Source: JBJXGE01 sp046154185
Lineage (GTDB): Bacteria > Planctomycetota > UBA8108 > UBA1146 > JAJFFE01
Assembly (NCBI GenBank): GCA_046154185.1
Contig: JBJXGE010000038.1
Span: 54,370 to 118,369 of the forward strand
DNA: 64,000 bases
Reading direction: 5' to 3'
Positions 32,670 through 42,619 of this stretch are shown here, piece after piece; the stretch's first letter is position 1, and each line of letters starts with the position of its first letter. The notes under the pieces were generated by a model. It ran no database searches and was not told where the DNA came from. It saw only the letters and a program-made list of their open reading frames with translations. A program made the position numbers and the translations under genes.

Positions 32670-34501
32670 CCCGTCGTGTCCGGCCGCTTCTCATAGCGCT
32701 TATGAAGCCCATGAAAAATCAAGGAGCCGATCCACATGCAGAAAGTTGCTTCGGGGGGAAGTACTACGCCAAGCCCAATACTCACCGGCGAAATCGGGAA
32801 CTTGCCCTTCGTGAAAATACGCAGCAGCTCAAAGAGTAGTCCGGCGACAGAGGCGATGATGAGCGATGCCTGAATCGAGTACGTCAAACCCTTGAACTTG
32901 CTGGCGATGATATCGGAGACGCCTTTCCACTGCGCAGCCCCCGGAAACGTAAACTTGTCCCCCTCGGTCATCAGCGCTTGCAGTGATGGAGCCGTCTCGT
33001 ACCCGTCGAGAAAGAGGATGAAAAAGAGCGGTGTGCTCGCGATCGCGCCGGCCACGATTCCGATGATGTGGCCAATCGCCTGCTGTCGCGGTTTGGCGCC
33101 GAGCATGTAACCCGGCTTGATATCCGATAACAAGTTCGCGGAGTTTGACGCGATCTCCGATGTGATTCCCGCCGTCATGAGATTCGTGGCGGGATTGGTC
33201 GGCTGAATCGAACCGAAAGTGAACTGCGTGATCTTCGAGAGCGCACCAGTCGGCGTCCACGATGTCAGCGCCATGGCATTCGTGCAGATCAGCGCCAGCA
33301 CAAAGACGAGCGGTAAACACAGAATCGCCAGCCACCAGTCGACGCCATACCACTCATGAGCCATCCAGGCTGAGAGTGCGGCGCCGATCGGCAATCCAAT
33401 CACCGAATACTTGATCGGCAACTCGATGTGGCGGAGCACGTCCTCGCCCTCCGAGCGCTTCTTGAACATGCCGGTGAACGCGCTGATCAGAACTTTCGGC
33501 TTCGCGAAAAGGCCGACGAGAGATCCGACCACCATGATCGCGACGCCCCACCAGATCGCCCATTGGTTGACAATCTCCGCGCGGCCATAGCCACCATTCT
33601 TCGCCTCGATGTCACCGGTATTGATCATCCACGGCGCCAGAATGACGAAGTTGACGACCATGCCGATCATCATGCTGTTGGTGATCTTGACGCCCATCAG
33701 TCCGCCGGTGCCAATCATGGCGAGATCGAGCGACGGCTTGAGCGCGAGCTGGCGGATGTCGACTCCACCGATCGACGGGACAGTCGCGAAGAACTTGTAA
33801 TACCACGTGTAGAGCTTCTCGTTGAAATAGTGAAACGAGTCTTGTCGCAACACATTCATCCAAAGCAAACGCATATAGGCTTCGCCGGCGCAGAACTGGA
33901 TAAACGAGGTGATAAGCCCAGCCACGAGTAGCGCGCGCGATTGAATGACGCCGATCCCGCTCTTCCCGGTATAGAGCGTGTCGAGCAGCACACCGCACGC
34001 ACGCCCCTCGGGAAACGGCTGTTGCTCGTCGTTGATGAAGCGCCGCTTCATGGGGAAGGCGACGAGCACGCCCATGACCGAGAGCACGACGTTCCAAAAG
34101 ATGATCTGGTAGGCCGGGATGACTTCGTTCTTGACCCACATGTACGCGACGAGGCTCGACAGGAGCGGCATCGTCATGTAGCCGGCCGCGGTTGCGATCG
34201 ACTGCATCGCGTTGTTCTCGAGAATCGTGAAGTCCTTCGCGAGTCCCGAGCTCGCGAGCGCGCGAAAAATCGCGAAGGCGAGAATGACGCTGGTGAGGCC
34301 GACGCCGAGCGTGATACCGGTCTTGGCGCCGACATAGAGGTTCGTCGCCGTGAGCACGCCGCCGAGTAAGAACCCGGTGATCGCAGAGCGAATCGTGAGC
34401 TGCGGCATGTCGCCGCGATAGACCGTGGTGAGCCACCAGCGGTCCTTTTGCTCACGCGTCCAGGTTTGCGTCTGTTCGTCGGTTAGTTGGGAAATGGTCA
34501 T
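32561..34501 (-). CDS. OPT family transporter
   Basis: 646 aa, with about 14 hydrophobic segments. The N-terminus (YRGDMPQLTIRSAITGFLLGGVLTATNLYVGAKTGITLG) and the GYMLGAKPRQQAIGH segment are characteristic of oligopeptide transporter (OPT/YSL-like) proteins, which are proton-coupled and move peptides or metal chelates across the cytoplasmic membrane. A second OPT gene lies 55 nt upstream with the same layout (GYILGANPRKQFMAQ), so the pair arose by duplication or works together. The substrate is not predictable. Confidence 0.9.
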   Translation of the reverse strand: MTISQLTDEQTQTWTREQKDRWWLTTVYRGDMPQLTIRSAITGFLLGGVLTATNLYVGAKTGITLGVGLTSVILAFAIFRALASSGLAKDFTILENNAMQSIATAAGYMTMPLLSSLVAYMWVKNEVIPAYQIIFWNVVLSVMGVLVAFPMKRRFINDEQQPFPEGRACGVLLDTLYTGKSGIGVIQSRALLVAGLITSFIQFCAGEAYMRLLWMNVLRQDSFHYFNEKLYTWYYKFFATVPSIGGVDIRQLALKPSLDLAMIGTGGLMGVKITNSMMIGMVVNFVILAPWMINTGDIEAKNGGYGRAEIVNQWAIWWGVAIMVVGSLVGLFAKPKVLISAFTGMFKKRSEGEDVLRHIELPIKYSVIGLPIGAALSAWMAHEWYGVDWWLAILCLPLVFVLALICTNAMALTSWTPTGALSKITQFTFGSIQPTNPATNLMTAGITSEIASNSANLLSDIKPGYMLGAKPRQQAIGHIIGIVAGAIASTPLFFILFLDGYETAPSLQALMTEGDKFTFPGAAQWKGVSDIIASKFKGLTYSIQASLIIASVAGLLFELLRIFTKGKFPISPVSIGLGVVLPPEATFCMWIGSLIFHGLHKRYEKRPDTTGHTLWVRSLEPICAGIIAGAALTGIGDKIIDVFVFG

Positions 34502-34556
34502 GCGTGCGCAAGGCTAGCGGAATTCCCCGCGAGCGGAAAGTGGACTTTGCCGCGCA

Positions 34557-36584
34557 TCATCCGCCGATGATCTTCATTCCGACCAGTGTCGCCGCCATCG
34601 CGATGATTGCTTTGACCAATGATTCGCCCGCAATCAGTCCGGAAGCGAGCGGCACCGCGAACTTGTCCGAACTCTGTCGGTGCATCACTTCCCAGATCCA
34701 AACGACGAGCGCACCGATGAGGAACCCGAGCGCGTTGTTGAACGGAATGACCCACGACAATCCGAGCCCCATCGCGGAAGGGACGTACGTGCGATATTTC
34801 GCGGGGGTGAACTTCTCAATGATGGTCAGGCCGATTCCGACGAGCGAACCGATGACCAAGGCCCACTTGGCGCTGGCCGGAAGATAGTCGAATCCTTTCG
34901 TCAGAACTCGCGCAACCGCCTCCCAAGTGCGAGTCGAAGGCGCGGCGTATTTATCAAGGACGGCGAGGTTCGGAACCATCAGAAACCACACCGGCACGAT
35001 GGCCAGCGTGCCGAAGAAGACGCCGATGAATTGCGCCATGAATTGTTTGCGCGGATTCGCGCCCAAAATGTACCCAGACTTCAGGTCCGTCAACAAATCG
35101 GCGGCGCCGATCGCGCTATTCGCCGCGACGCCGGCCGATGCCAAGTTCGGCACGATCTGCCCCGGATGGAAAAACGCAAAGAGAAGCTGCATGACTTTGC
35201 CCATCGCGCCGATCGGCGTGGTGTCAGTCTCGCCGGTCGCGCGACTCGCGACGAGCGCCAACACAAACGACATCGCCACAGCGATAAGACCGGCCCACCA
35301 CGCGATGTTGAACGCAACAATTTGCACGAAGAGCAGCGCGAGCGTGATCGGCACCATGCCGACGACCATCCAGATTCCCGGAACTTCGATGTGTTTGAAT
35401 TGGTTTCCGCCGTCACTGGCGGCTTGACCGGACCTTTTCCAGCCGCTGAACGCACGAACAATCGTTCGCCACTGCAGCGCCACCGCCGCAAGGCTCGCCA
35501 AGACCATGACAGCGGTGCCGCCCCAGAGCGACCAATTCGTGATGCGCAGAACCGAGCCAGATCCGTTGAGATCGACATTGCGCACGACGGTCTCGACCGC
35601 TTGCGCGCGATCGAAAACTTTCGCGCCGGTCGCGTCCGTCACCCAGCCGCTCCCCGGCATGTTCACATCTTGCTCCACCAACCATGGACCGACGACGAAA
35701 TAGAGGAGCACCGAACCGGCGAACATCGACAGACAAACTCGCATTCGCGTGATGACACCAGCGGCGATCAGCAACACACTCGGTTCGAAACCAAAAGCCG
35801 GGAGCATTTTGCCGTGCACCGTACTGAACCCATGCGCTGGCATGAGTTCTGCGAGTCGCCACGGCACGTAATTATCGAGGAACTTGAGAATGTCTTTCGG
35901 CGTATTGAGCACGCCGACGATGCCACCTACCGCAATGCCGGCGATGAGCGTGTACGCCTTGGCGATCGCGTCGCGACCCTTCGAGTAAAGGCTGCGTAGC
36001 GTCTCGGCGGCCGCTGTCCCCGAAGGGAATCGAAGCTGCTCGTGATTGATCATCTGCCGCTTCATCGGAATCGCGAGGAAGACGCCCATGAGCCCCGTGC
36101 ACAACGTGAAAATCGCGACGACCCAAATCGGCTGAATATCGACGTTCAAGACATCTGCTGCCGTCTTGCCCTCGGGAATCACCTGGAGCAACAACAACGC
36201 GCCAAACATCGTGGCGATCGTCGACCCGGTCGAATATCCCGCGGCCGACGCCGTCGATGCCATGCAGGTGTTTTCAAGAATCGACATCTCGCTCAGCTTG
36301 CCGCCGCTTACTAGCCGCAGCGCGTTCCAAATGACAAATGACATCACGCAAGCCGTGATCGCGACGCCAAAGCCCCAGCCGATCGCGAGCGACGTATACA
36401 GGTTGGAAGCGCTCATCAGCATCCCCAGAATCCCGCCCATGATCACGGCGCGACACGTGAGCTGCGGCATGCGATCGCCCTGATAGACGTGGCGATACCA
36501 ATGCGCGTCTTTTTCTTCGTTGGTGGCGTCGACGGGGAGTTCGGGAATCGGCGGCTTGTCGGCAGACGAATCGAGTGCGCTCAT
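34557..36584 (-). CDS. OPT family transporter
   Basis: 675 aa from ATG 36584, which has GAGGG about 8 nt upstream; the open frame begins 57 nt earlier. It repeats the organisation of the downstream paralogue: GDRMPQLTCRAVIMGGILGMLMSASNLYTSLAIG, FPSGTAAAETL and SDLLTDLKSGYILGANPRKQ-like motifs (DLLTDLKSGYILGANP is exact). It is more loop-rich in the middle, with an extra segment near residues 310-345. The two transporters probably form one transcription unit. Confidence 0.9.
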   Translation of the reverse strand: MSALDSSADKPPIPELPVDATNEEKDAHWYRHVYQGDRMPQLTCRAVIMGGILGMLMSASNLYTSLAIGWGFGVAITACVMSFVIWNALRLVSGGKLSEMSILENTCMASTASAAGYSTGSTIATMFGALLLLQVIPEGKTAADVLNVDIQPIWVVAIFTLCTGLMGVFLAIPMKRQMINHEQLRFPSGTAAAETLRSLYSKGRDAIAKAYTLIAGIAVGGIVGVLNTPKDILKFLDNYVPWRLAELMPAHGFSTVHGKMLPAFGFEPSVLLIAAGVITRMRVCLSMFAGSVLLYFVVGPWLVEQDVNMPGSGWVTDATGAKVFDRAQAVETVVRNVDLNGSGSVLRITNWSLWGGTAVMVLASLAAVALQWRTIVRAFSGWKRSGQAASDGGNQFKHIEVPGIWMVVGMVPITLALLFVQIVAFNIAWWAGLIAVAMSFVLALVASRATGETDTTPIGAMGKVMQLLFAFFHPGQIVPNLASAGVAANSAIGAADLLTDLKSGYILGANPRKQFMAQFIGVFFGTLAIVPVWFLMVPNLAVLDKYAAPSTRTWEAVARVLTKGFDYLPASAKWALVIGSLVGIGLTIIEKFTPAKYRTYVPSAMGLGLSWVIPFNNALGFLIGALVVWIWEVMHRQSSDKFAVPLASGLIAGESLVKAIIAMAATLVGMKIIGG

Positions 36585-36673
36585 TGCGTCATCCCTCAGC
36601 GTTGGACGAATTATGGGCAAGGAACGCGCACACGGTAGCACGCAATCGGCGGGAGTCTAGAGAGACTAGCGAC

Positions 36674-37660
36674 TCAGCGACTCGCGCTGACTGGCTCCGA
36701 GGGATTGTGGGCCGCGACGCTCGCAGTTCGCGACGGACGGGCCGCGAGCGCGGATAGCGCGCGGAGCGCCGCCGGCAGACCGATGAGAGTCAGGAACCAA
36801 TACGCGAAAACCGTATAGCCGAAGCCGATGAGCGTCGCTTCCTCGACCGGCACGTGCGCGCTCAACAGCAGCACGAAGGCCGCGTCGCGGGTACCGACGC
36901 CGCTGATCGTCAGCGGCACGAGCCCGGCAAGTACCGCGAGCGGAAACGTGGCGAGCACCACCGCGACCGGCACTGCCTGACCGAACGCGAGACACAACGC
37001 GGCCAGGGTCGCCGCCCCCAACCCCCACGTGCCGATGGAGCCGAGCACCGTTTGCAACATCGCACGCGGCTGACGCGCCCACTGGCGCGTGACCGTCTGA
37101 ATATCCATGAGAGCATCTGCGATGCGAGTCGGCGCTCCGAGCCGCTGAAATGGAACCCAATACGACGCGCTCAGTAATCCGAGCATCGCGCCGGCAAGCC
37201 CGATCCCGCCTGCCACTCCCCATGCCAATTCGCTGAGCACGCCACCGATCGTCGCCATGACGCCCAGCACGAACAGATCGACGGCGCGTTCGACCAGCAC
37301 CGTGCCGGCGCCGGCCGCGAACCCGCGCGCTTCGCGCACGTACCAAGCCTTGAGAAAGTCGCCGGCTTTCGAGGGCACGACGCTGTTGACCGCCGACGCG
37401 AGCAATACAGCGTTGAGCGCTTTTGCGAAATCGAGCGGCGTCGCGCTTTGTGCCCGTAACACACCGAGCCAACGCCACGCCGCGGTGCACGGACAAGCCA
37501 GCGTGAGAAGCGCCGCCACCGCCAAGTATTCCCACCGCGCTTCGCCCAGCACGATGCGCACACGCGAATAATCCAGCCGACTGAAGAGCCAAGCGACGAG
37601 TCCGATCGAGACGACGAGACTCGCAAAGATCAGCCCTCGGCGGCACCAAACATTTGCCAT
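36674..37660 (-). CDS. flippase-like / LPG-synthase transmembrane-domain protein
   Basis: 328 aa, about eight hydrophobic segments. SRLDYSRVRIVLGEARWEYLAVA, ALNAVLLASAVNSVVPSKAGDFLKAWYV and the PLTISGVGTRDAAFVLLLSA segment match the UPF0104/lysylphosphatidylglycerol-synthase TM family, members of which move lipids or lipid-linked precursors across the membrane. The catalytic LPG synthase domain is absent. The start is at 37660; it is 84 nt downstream of the response regulator gene, and its stop is 89 nt before the OPT start. Confidence 0.85.
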   Translation of the reverse strand: MANVWCRRGLIFASLVVSIGLVAWLFSRLDYSRVRIVLGEARWEYLAVAALLTLACPCTAAWRWLGVLRAQSATPLDFAKALNAVLLASAVNSVVPSKAGDFLKAWYVREARGFAAGAGTVLVERAVDLFVLGVMATIGGVLSELAWGVAGGIGLAGAMLGLLSASYWVPFQRLGAPTRIADALMDIQTVTRQWARQPRAMLQTVLGSIGTWGLGAATLAALCLAFGQAVPVAVVLATFPLAVLAGLVPLTISGVGTRDAAFVLLLSAHVPVEEATLIGFGYTVFAYWFLTLIGLPAALRALSALAARPSRTASVAAHNPSEPVSASR

Positions 37661-37744
37661 AGCATCTTATCGACGCGCGATCGCCGGAGTCGTAGCAGCT
37701 CTTGCGCGCAGCTGGCGCCGGTCGCGGCCCGAGCGCTCACCCCA

Positions 37745-38296
37745 TTACGGCCGCCCGCCGGTGAGCGCTTTCAAATGCTTCAATCGGTTCTGCGAGATCT
37801 CGTGCTGCTTCGCCGCCAGCGACTCCAGCGACGTGTCGATCAATTGCGAGCGCTCCGGAAAGCGCGGCACGGCGTCAGCCGCCGAGGTCGAAGTCGACAA
37901 GCACCAGAGCGCATAATCACACAGTTCTTTCCGCAACCAAAAGTCAACGACGCGCGGAAAGGTCTCCCACGTGAAGAATTGCTTGAGCAACAAGTCGTGC
38001 GTGGCATACGTGCGTTGCAGCTCGTAGCAATACCGACTCGGCCAGGTCGCGCTCAGGACGACGCGAAGCCCCGCGCTCGCCGGCTCGCTCCGAATCGCCT
38101 TCAGCACTTCCTCGCACGGCATGTCGAGCAGAGTCATGTCGAGAACTAACAACGCGGGACAGCTCTCGCGGATCCGCTCCAGCGTCGCGCGACCACTCGT
38201 GGCAACACGCGTCGCGCGCCCACTCACTTCGAGCGCCATCGAAAAAAAATTGCGATAGATCGCCAAGTCATCCGTGATGAGCACGTCGTCCGACAT
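37745..38296 (-). CDS. stand-alone response regulator (REC domain)
   Basis: 183 aa from ATG 38296, with GGAG 8 nt upstream; an upstream ATG at 38374 adds residues unlike the family. VLITDDLAIYRNFFSMALE (acidic pair DD) and LLVLDMTLLDMP (phosphoacceptor Asp in LVLDM) mark a receiver domain; the lysine and switch residues (VVLSAT, then LLLKQFF) follow. The last 70 residues are helical with no recognised output domain. No kinase gene is adjacent, so the signal source is unknown. Confidence 0.82.
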   Translation of the reverse strand: MSDDVLITDDLAIYRNFFSMALEVSGRATRVATSGRATLERIRESCPALLVLDMTLLDMPCEEVLKAIRSEPASAGLRVVLSATWPSRYCYELQRTYATHDLLLKQFFTWETFPRVVDFWLRKELCDYALWCLSTSTSAADAVPRFPERSQLIDTSLESLAAKQHEISQNRLKHLKALTGGRP

Positions 38297-38429
38297 AGAA
38301 GCTCCAGCAGATGGGAATATAGTCGCGCAGAGCGGCACTGATAGAAGGCTATGATGTCGTGGGCCGAGCGGCAACTTCCGCCGTCTTCGACCTAGGTGTT
38401 AAACCGGGGCGCACGGCGCGATCCGAGCG

Positions 38430-38525
38430 TTACGAGCCACTCCTCGAGCCAGCGGCGAGCTCGTTGGGCGTGGCGGAGCCACGACCGCGAGGAGTGTTGG
38501 AGAACTTCCCTTAGGAAAAATCTAG
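38430..38525 (-). repeat. dispersed hairpin-rich repeat, copy B
   Basis: Copy of the element at 7011-7104, with insertion of about 13 nt near its start and loss of 8 nt in the middle. Its final ctag supplies the stop codon (TAG on the minus strand, 38522-38524) of the DUF423 gene. The small second hairpin of copy A is degraded here, and the 41-nt hairpin of copy A is absent. Confidence 0.78.
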
Positions 38526-38911
38526 GCGCGTTCGGTGGTTTCGGTGCGCGGCCACAACGCGGCGATGGCTAAGACCCAGCCGACCAGAAAACTGACGCCG
38601 CCGAAGGGCGTGATCGCGCCAAACCACCGACCTTCCGGCGCCGCGAGCGCGAGCCCGTAGAGACTCCCGCTGAATAGCACGATACCGATTGCAAATGCGG
38701 AACAGGCGCACACGGCCGGACCGCGACGCTCCGCGCGCGCAAGCGCAATGATCGCGAGCGCGTGCCAAAACTGATACTCGACGCCGGTGCGAAACCACTC
38801 GAGCGCGTTGGCGCTCAACCGCGCCTTGAGCGCATGTGCGGCGAACGCTCCGAGCGCGACCGCGATCAAGCCGAAGACTGCGCCGATCGATCCCGCGTGT
38901 CGCCGCATCAT
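38522..38911 (-). CDS. DUF423 family membrane protein
   Basis: 129 aa from ATG 38911, which overlaps the upstream methylase stop (ATGA). Four hydrophobic segments are seen. GLIAVALGAFAAHALKARL, LEWFRTGVEYQFWHALAII and PFGGVSFLVGWVLAIAAL are typical of the family (YwdK/YgdD type), small inner-membrane proteins of unknown function. The frame would be open further upstream, but those residues belong to the methylase. The stop is provided by the dispersed repeat, so the C-terminus may have been altered by its insertion. Confidence 0.87.
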   Translation of the reverse strand: MMRRHAGSIGAVFGLIAVALGAFAAHALKARLSANALEWFRTGVEYQFWHALAIIALARAERRGPAVCACSAFAIGIVLFSGSLYGLALAAPEGRWFGAITPFGGVSFLVGWVLAIAALWPRTETTERA

Positions 38912-40131
38912 GCGCGCCGCCGCTTCGCCACACTCGACTTGGCGACGTGAAAGAGCCACTCATTCACTTCATTGCGATCGCGCCCCGCGAGTTGCCGGTA
39001 GCTGCGCCCCGTCCCGGTGCTGGAGACGCGTCCGTCGGCATCGCTGCGAAAGCGTCGATACGAAATCTCGGTCAGCACGTCGTCGCCGAGTTCGGCGCGC
39101 GGCACGTCGGCATACTCCGCCAACATCTCCAAAAACTCATCGCGCGTGATCAGACCCTCTTCGTTGTAGCTGATCACGACCCGCGGAATAGACGTCGACT
39201 GCAGCAACTCGCGAAACGCTTCGGCGCAGTCACGACCACTACTCCGGCACAAGCGCGACGATTTGTCAGTCCACGGCAACATGCCGGTTTTTCCGTAGAG
39301 CGATGCCTCGAGTGCCGCCAAGTTCGTTTCCGTCGGAATGCGCGCCAGCGTTTCGAGCAAATGGTAATTGGGCGCGTATTGCCGGTTGTTATAAGGCGGA
39401 TCGATGTAGAGCAGGTCTGCCTTGACCGACGGCAACCACTCCGACGCTTCGCGCCGATGCGCCACGCCGCGCGGACCGAACGCGGCGGCGTCCGCGAATT
39501 CTTCGGGCGGCAACAACACGAACGGTCGACTCGTGTTGTCCTGCCAGTCCTTGTGGTACGCGCCGTACGTGCCGGAGATGTTTGCCGAGCCGTCGGCGGC
39601 ATTGATCAGCGCGGCGAGCAGGAAATTCCGTTCGTCATCATCGATCAGATCGCGGGCGCGCCAGTCACGAAGCGCGAGCAAGACCGCATCGATGCGCTGC
39701 GCGGTCTCCGGTCGGAAGTAGCAACGACCCGCAACGCCCTCCGGCGAATATTGGCGCGTCACGAACCCGGCGACCGGCTCGATTCCCGCGCTCAAGAAGT
39801 TCAACACGCGCTGCGCGGATTCGAACGCGGCGCCCCAGACTACCCGCCGTTTCCGCGCCGACGCGGGCACGCGCACGGTCGGCACATCGATCGCCGTCCG
39901 GAGTTTCGCGAACTCGGGCGGAGCTTCGAGCTCGAGCAATACACGCTGAAACACGTAAGAGCATTCCATGAGATCGGTCGCGACAACACTATTGCCGCGC
40001 GCGCGAAAGTAGTGGCCGACGGTGGCAGTGCCGGCGAACAGATCGCACACGGTGCCGCGCGTGAAACCGATGCGACGCGCCGCGGCTTCGATTTCCGGCA
40101 GCAACCGAACTTTGTTGCCGAGGTAGCGCAT
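38908..40131 (-). CDS. D12-class N6-adenine DNA methyltransferase (first of pair)
   Basis: 407 aa. It opens with MRYLGNKVRLLPEI, the usual start of D12-class enzymes, has SAM motif DLFAGTATVG (residues 30-39) and the catalytic DPPY at 244-247 (YIDPPYNNRQYAPNYHLLET). It should methylate adenine N6 in DNA at an unknown site. A second, diverged methylase lies 4 nt upstream, and no restriction endonuclease or specificity subunit is apparent within several kilobases. The DUF423 gene overlaps its stop. Confidence 0.85.
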   Translation of the reverse strand: MRYLGNKVRLLPEIEAAARRIGFTRGTVCDLFAGTATVGHYFRARGNSVVATDLMECSYVFQRVLLELEAPPEFAKLRTAIDVPTVRVPASARKRRVVWGAAFESAQRVLNFLSAGIEPVAGFVTRQYSPEGVAGRCYFRPETAQRIDAVLLALRDWRARDLIDDDERNFLLAALINAADGSANISGTYGAYHKDWQDNTSRPFVLLPPEEFADAAAFGPRGVAHRREASEWLPSVKADLLYIDPPYNNRQYAPNYHLLETLARIPTETNLAALEASLYGKTGMLPWTDKSSRLCRSSGRDCAEAFRELLQSTSIPRVVISYNEEGLITRDEFLEMLAEYADVPRAELGDDVLTEISYRRFRSDADGRVSSTGTGRSYRQLAGRDRNEVNEWLFHVAKSSVAKRRRA

Positions 40132-40135
40132 GCGT

Positions 40136-41587
40136 CTAATGCGCCTCTTCGCACAGCACGAGCAGTTCTTGCACGTTCAGATTCGAGTCGCCTTGCCCGG
40201 AGTGCATGAGACTCATTTCGCGAATCTCGACCGACTCGTAGTAGTCGCGAAACAACTGATGAAATCGTCGGCGCGGATCCGCGTCGCCGGCCTTGCGCCA
40301 GCGTTTGAGCAGCAATCCGCTTTGCAGCGAGTACGAAACCAACAACCGTGCGCCGAGCTGCCGACACTGCTGCGCAGTTTTTCGAAAGGCCGCCTCGACG
40401 TTTGCGGGTTGGCAAAACTCCGATTGGTGGCGCGCTGCGACCCGCGGATAGCGCGCGCGTGTCAAAGCCGCCCCGCGCCGTTCGATCTCGGGGTAGTCGT
40501 AACTCACGAGCGTCTCGAGCACGTGATAGAAGCGCGAGTAATTGTCGCTCGTGTACGGCGGGTCGAGATAAACGAGGCCGACCTCTTCGCGCGCGAGCGG
40601 CCCGTCGCTCGCAAGCAACTCATCGGCTGGCAGCGCAAACACGCGGTTCCGCGGATCGCGCGGCGCATGCGCCCATTCGCCACGAATTGCATCGAGGGCG
40701 CTCGCGAACTCGAGTTCGAGATCGATGGCGCGGCGATTCGCGACGCGAATCAGCTCGGAGTCTTTCTCGATGCCGCGCGGCTGCGCGAAGTGGCTCGTAC
40801 CCGACGTCGACGTCGAGCACGCTTGCAGGAGCGCACCGAGGTAGAGCGCTTGTCGTTCCGCGCGGTAGGAGATGTCCATCGGCAACGCATCGATCGCCGC
40901 CCGCAACGAATCGATCACCATCGACTGTCGCACGCCGAAGTAGACGTTTTGAAAGTAGAGCGTAAAAAGCGCGCAGGGCCGTGTCGCAGGACTCGAACGG
41001 CGCGTCGCCAAAAGATCCGTGATGGAACTCGCGAACGGCTCGAAGGTCGGGCTCGCGGTTGCGGCCGAACGGTTCAGTTCGGGCGGCGGCGTCGCCGCGA
41101 CGAACTCGCGATATTCGGCGAGCGCGGTCGGGTCCTCCGCCAGCGCGCGGTTTCCAGGACAGATGCGGGCTAGTAGCGCGGATTCCTTCGCCAGCGCCGC
41201 CGGCTCGAGCGCCGCCAGCGCCGCGAAGTTCTGTTGAAACATCGCATCGAGCTCGAGTTCCGGATCAAGCGCGTCGAGCGCCGCCGGCCAACCGGCACCG
41301 CCCTCGAGATGGGCGCGCGCGAGCGTCGCCGAAAAACGCAATGCGTCGTTCGCGAGCACGCGATAGCGACTCGCGAACGCGCGCGCGACCGTTGCCGTGC
41401 CCGTGCACAGGTCGAGCAACGTGCCGCCCGGAGCGAGCAGGTCGCGCACCGCGCCGTCGATGAAGCCCGGCACGAGCCGGGTCTTGACGCCCATATACCA
41501 CAACGTTTGAAAGTCGCGGCCGAAGCGTTCGCGGATCGCAGTCTTCGCTTCGAGACTTGTCATCATTGCACCGGGTTCGGCATGCAC
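40136..41587 (-). CDS. D12-class DNA methyltransferase (second of pair)
   Basis: 483 aa. LWYMGVKTRLVPGFI, SAM motif DLCTGTATVA (59-68) and DPPY at 342-345 (YLDPPYTSDNYSRFYHVLET) place it in the same class as its neighbour, but the middle region is longer and distinct, so the two probably recognise different sequences or strands. The start may be at 41587 or at the MMTSL methionines 21 or 24 nt in. Tandem methylases of this type usually serve asymmetric sites in type II systems; here no nuclease is seen, so they may be orphan or regulatory. Confidence 0.83.
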   Translation of the reverse strand: MHAEPGAMMTSLEAKTAIRERFGRDFQTLWYMGVKTRLVPGFIDGAVRDLLAPGGTLLDLCTGTATVARAFASRYRVLANDALRFSATLARAHLEGGAGWPAALDALDPELELDAMFQQNFAALAALEPAALAKESALLARICPGNRALAEDPTALAEYREFVAATPPPELNRSAATASPTFEPFASSITDLLATRRSSPATRPCALFTLYFQNVYFGVRQSMVIDSLRAAIDALPMDISYRAERQALYLGALLQACSTSTSGTSHFAQPRGIEKDSELIRVANRRAIDLELEFASALDAIRGEWAHAPRDPRNRVFALPADELLASDGPLAREEVGLVYLDPPYTSDNYSRFYHVLETLVSYDYPEIERRGAALTRARYPRVAARHQSEFCQPANVEAAFRKTAQQCRQLGARLLVSYSLQSGLLLKRWRKAGDADPRRRFHQLFRDYYESVEIREMSLMHSGQGDSNLNVQELLVLCEEAH

Positions 41588-41662
41588 CGGCGCGTCGCGA
41601 CGCGCCGCTTTCAGTTCGGAAGGTTATGAGTTCGACGCATTCTCGAACTTGAGGTCGTCAAG

Positions 41663-42457
41663 TCAAGCATGCCCGCCGCGGACGGAGCGCGATTGCCGAG
41701 GAGTCCACGTGTCCCAGTGGACCAGTTCCGCAAGCGGCAAACGTGAGCGCCGCGGTCGGTCGTCCGGCGCGGTCGCGCGCGCGTAACCGAGCGGCACGAG
41801 TAGCGCGATGTGAAACTCGCGCGGGAGCCCGATCACGCGTCGCACGCGTGCCGCGCCGAATCCCTCCATGGGACAACTCGCCACCCCGCGCGCAGCGGCG
41901 CTCAACATCAGATGGGTCGCGGCGATGGTCGCCTGGGTTTGCGCCCAGCGGCGCGGCGCCGCTGCCGGGAAATTCGGCATTGGTCGCCAGCGGCCGAGAG
42001 TCGATGTCAGCAGCCCCTTGAGAATGCCAAGCGTTCCGAGTGGGCCGCGCTGAAACATCAACGCGACGGTGCGGCGCAACAACCGCACGTAAGCGTCGTC
42101 GACCGCGCCGGCGTCCCGATCTGTTTTCAGCACGCGCTGAAACTCGGTGCGATCCGGCCGCGTGTCCGCGACGACGACGATGGTGACCGGCGCCTCTGCG
42201 ATTTGTCGCTGCCCAAACGCCGCCGCCGCGAGCGCGGCGCGCCGCTCACCTTGCACGACAACGAAACGCGTCGGCTGCAGATTGAATCCACTCGGCGCCC
42301 AACGCGCATCCTCGAGGATCGCGTCGATCACATCACGCGGCAGCGGGATTGGACTGAACTCGCGCTCCGCGCGGCGCGCGCGCACGGCGGCTTCGAAGTT
42401 CAACAGCACAGCGTCCTTTCGAGGCAAGCGACGACTAAATGGCAGATTCTCGCACAC
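41663..42457 (-). CDS. nitroreductase family protein
   Basis: 264 aa. The fold is shown by VRARRAEREFSPIPLPRDVIDAIL, DARWAPSGFNLQPTRFVVV and LSAAARGVASCPMEGFGAARV with the C-terminal HIALLVPLGYA segment. Members are FMN-dependent NAD(P)H oxidoreductases acting on nitro compounds, quinones or flavin substrates. No signal peptide. The gene stands alone, transcribed away from the DUF6941-like gene. Confidence 0.87.
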   Translation of the reverse strand: MCENLPFSRRLPRKDAVLLNFEAAVRARRAEREFSPIPLPRDVIDAILEDARWAPSGFNLQPTRFVVVQGERRAALAAAAFGQRQIAEAPVTIVVVADTRPDRTEFQRVLKTDRDAGAVDDAYVRLLRRTVALMFQRGPLGTLGILKGLLTSTLGRWRPMPNFPAAAPRRWAQTQATIAATHLMLSAAARGVASCPMEGFGAARVRRVIGLPREFHIALLVPLGYARATAPDDRPRRSRLPLAELVHWDTWTPRQSRSVRGGHA

Positions 42458-42619
42458 CCCGTTGCAGCGCTTCGACGAAGGGTTATCCTGCTCCGCTCGC
42501 GACTGTGTGACCTGCGGAGGTTTTAGTCGCGAAGCCGTCGGCGTGAAATGCCGAAAGCTGGAATTGAGCGCCGAGCTGAGCGCAGAGGATTCGGAACCGC
42601 CGGCAGAAGAGGACGACAG

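Noticed and set aside
38836..40209. 457-codon rightward frame
   Set aside because: Antisense to the first D12 methylase, which carries SAM and DPPY motifs; the shadow frame is Arg-rich and motif-free.
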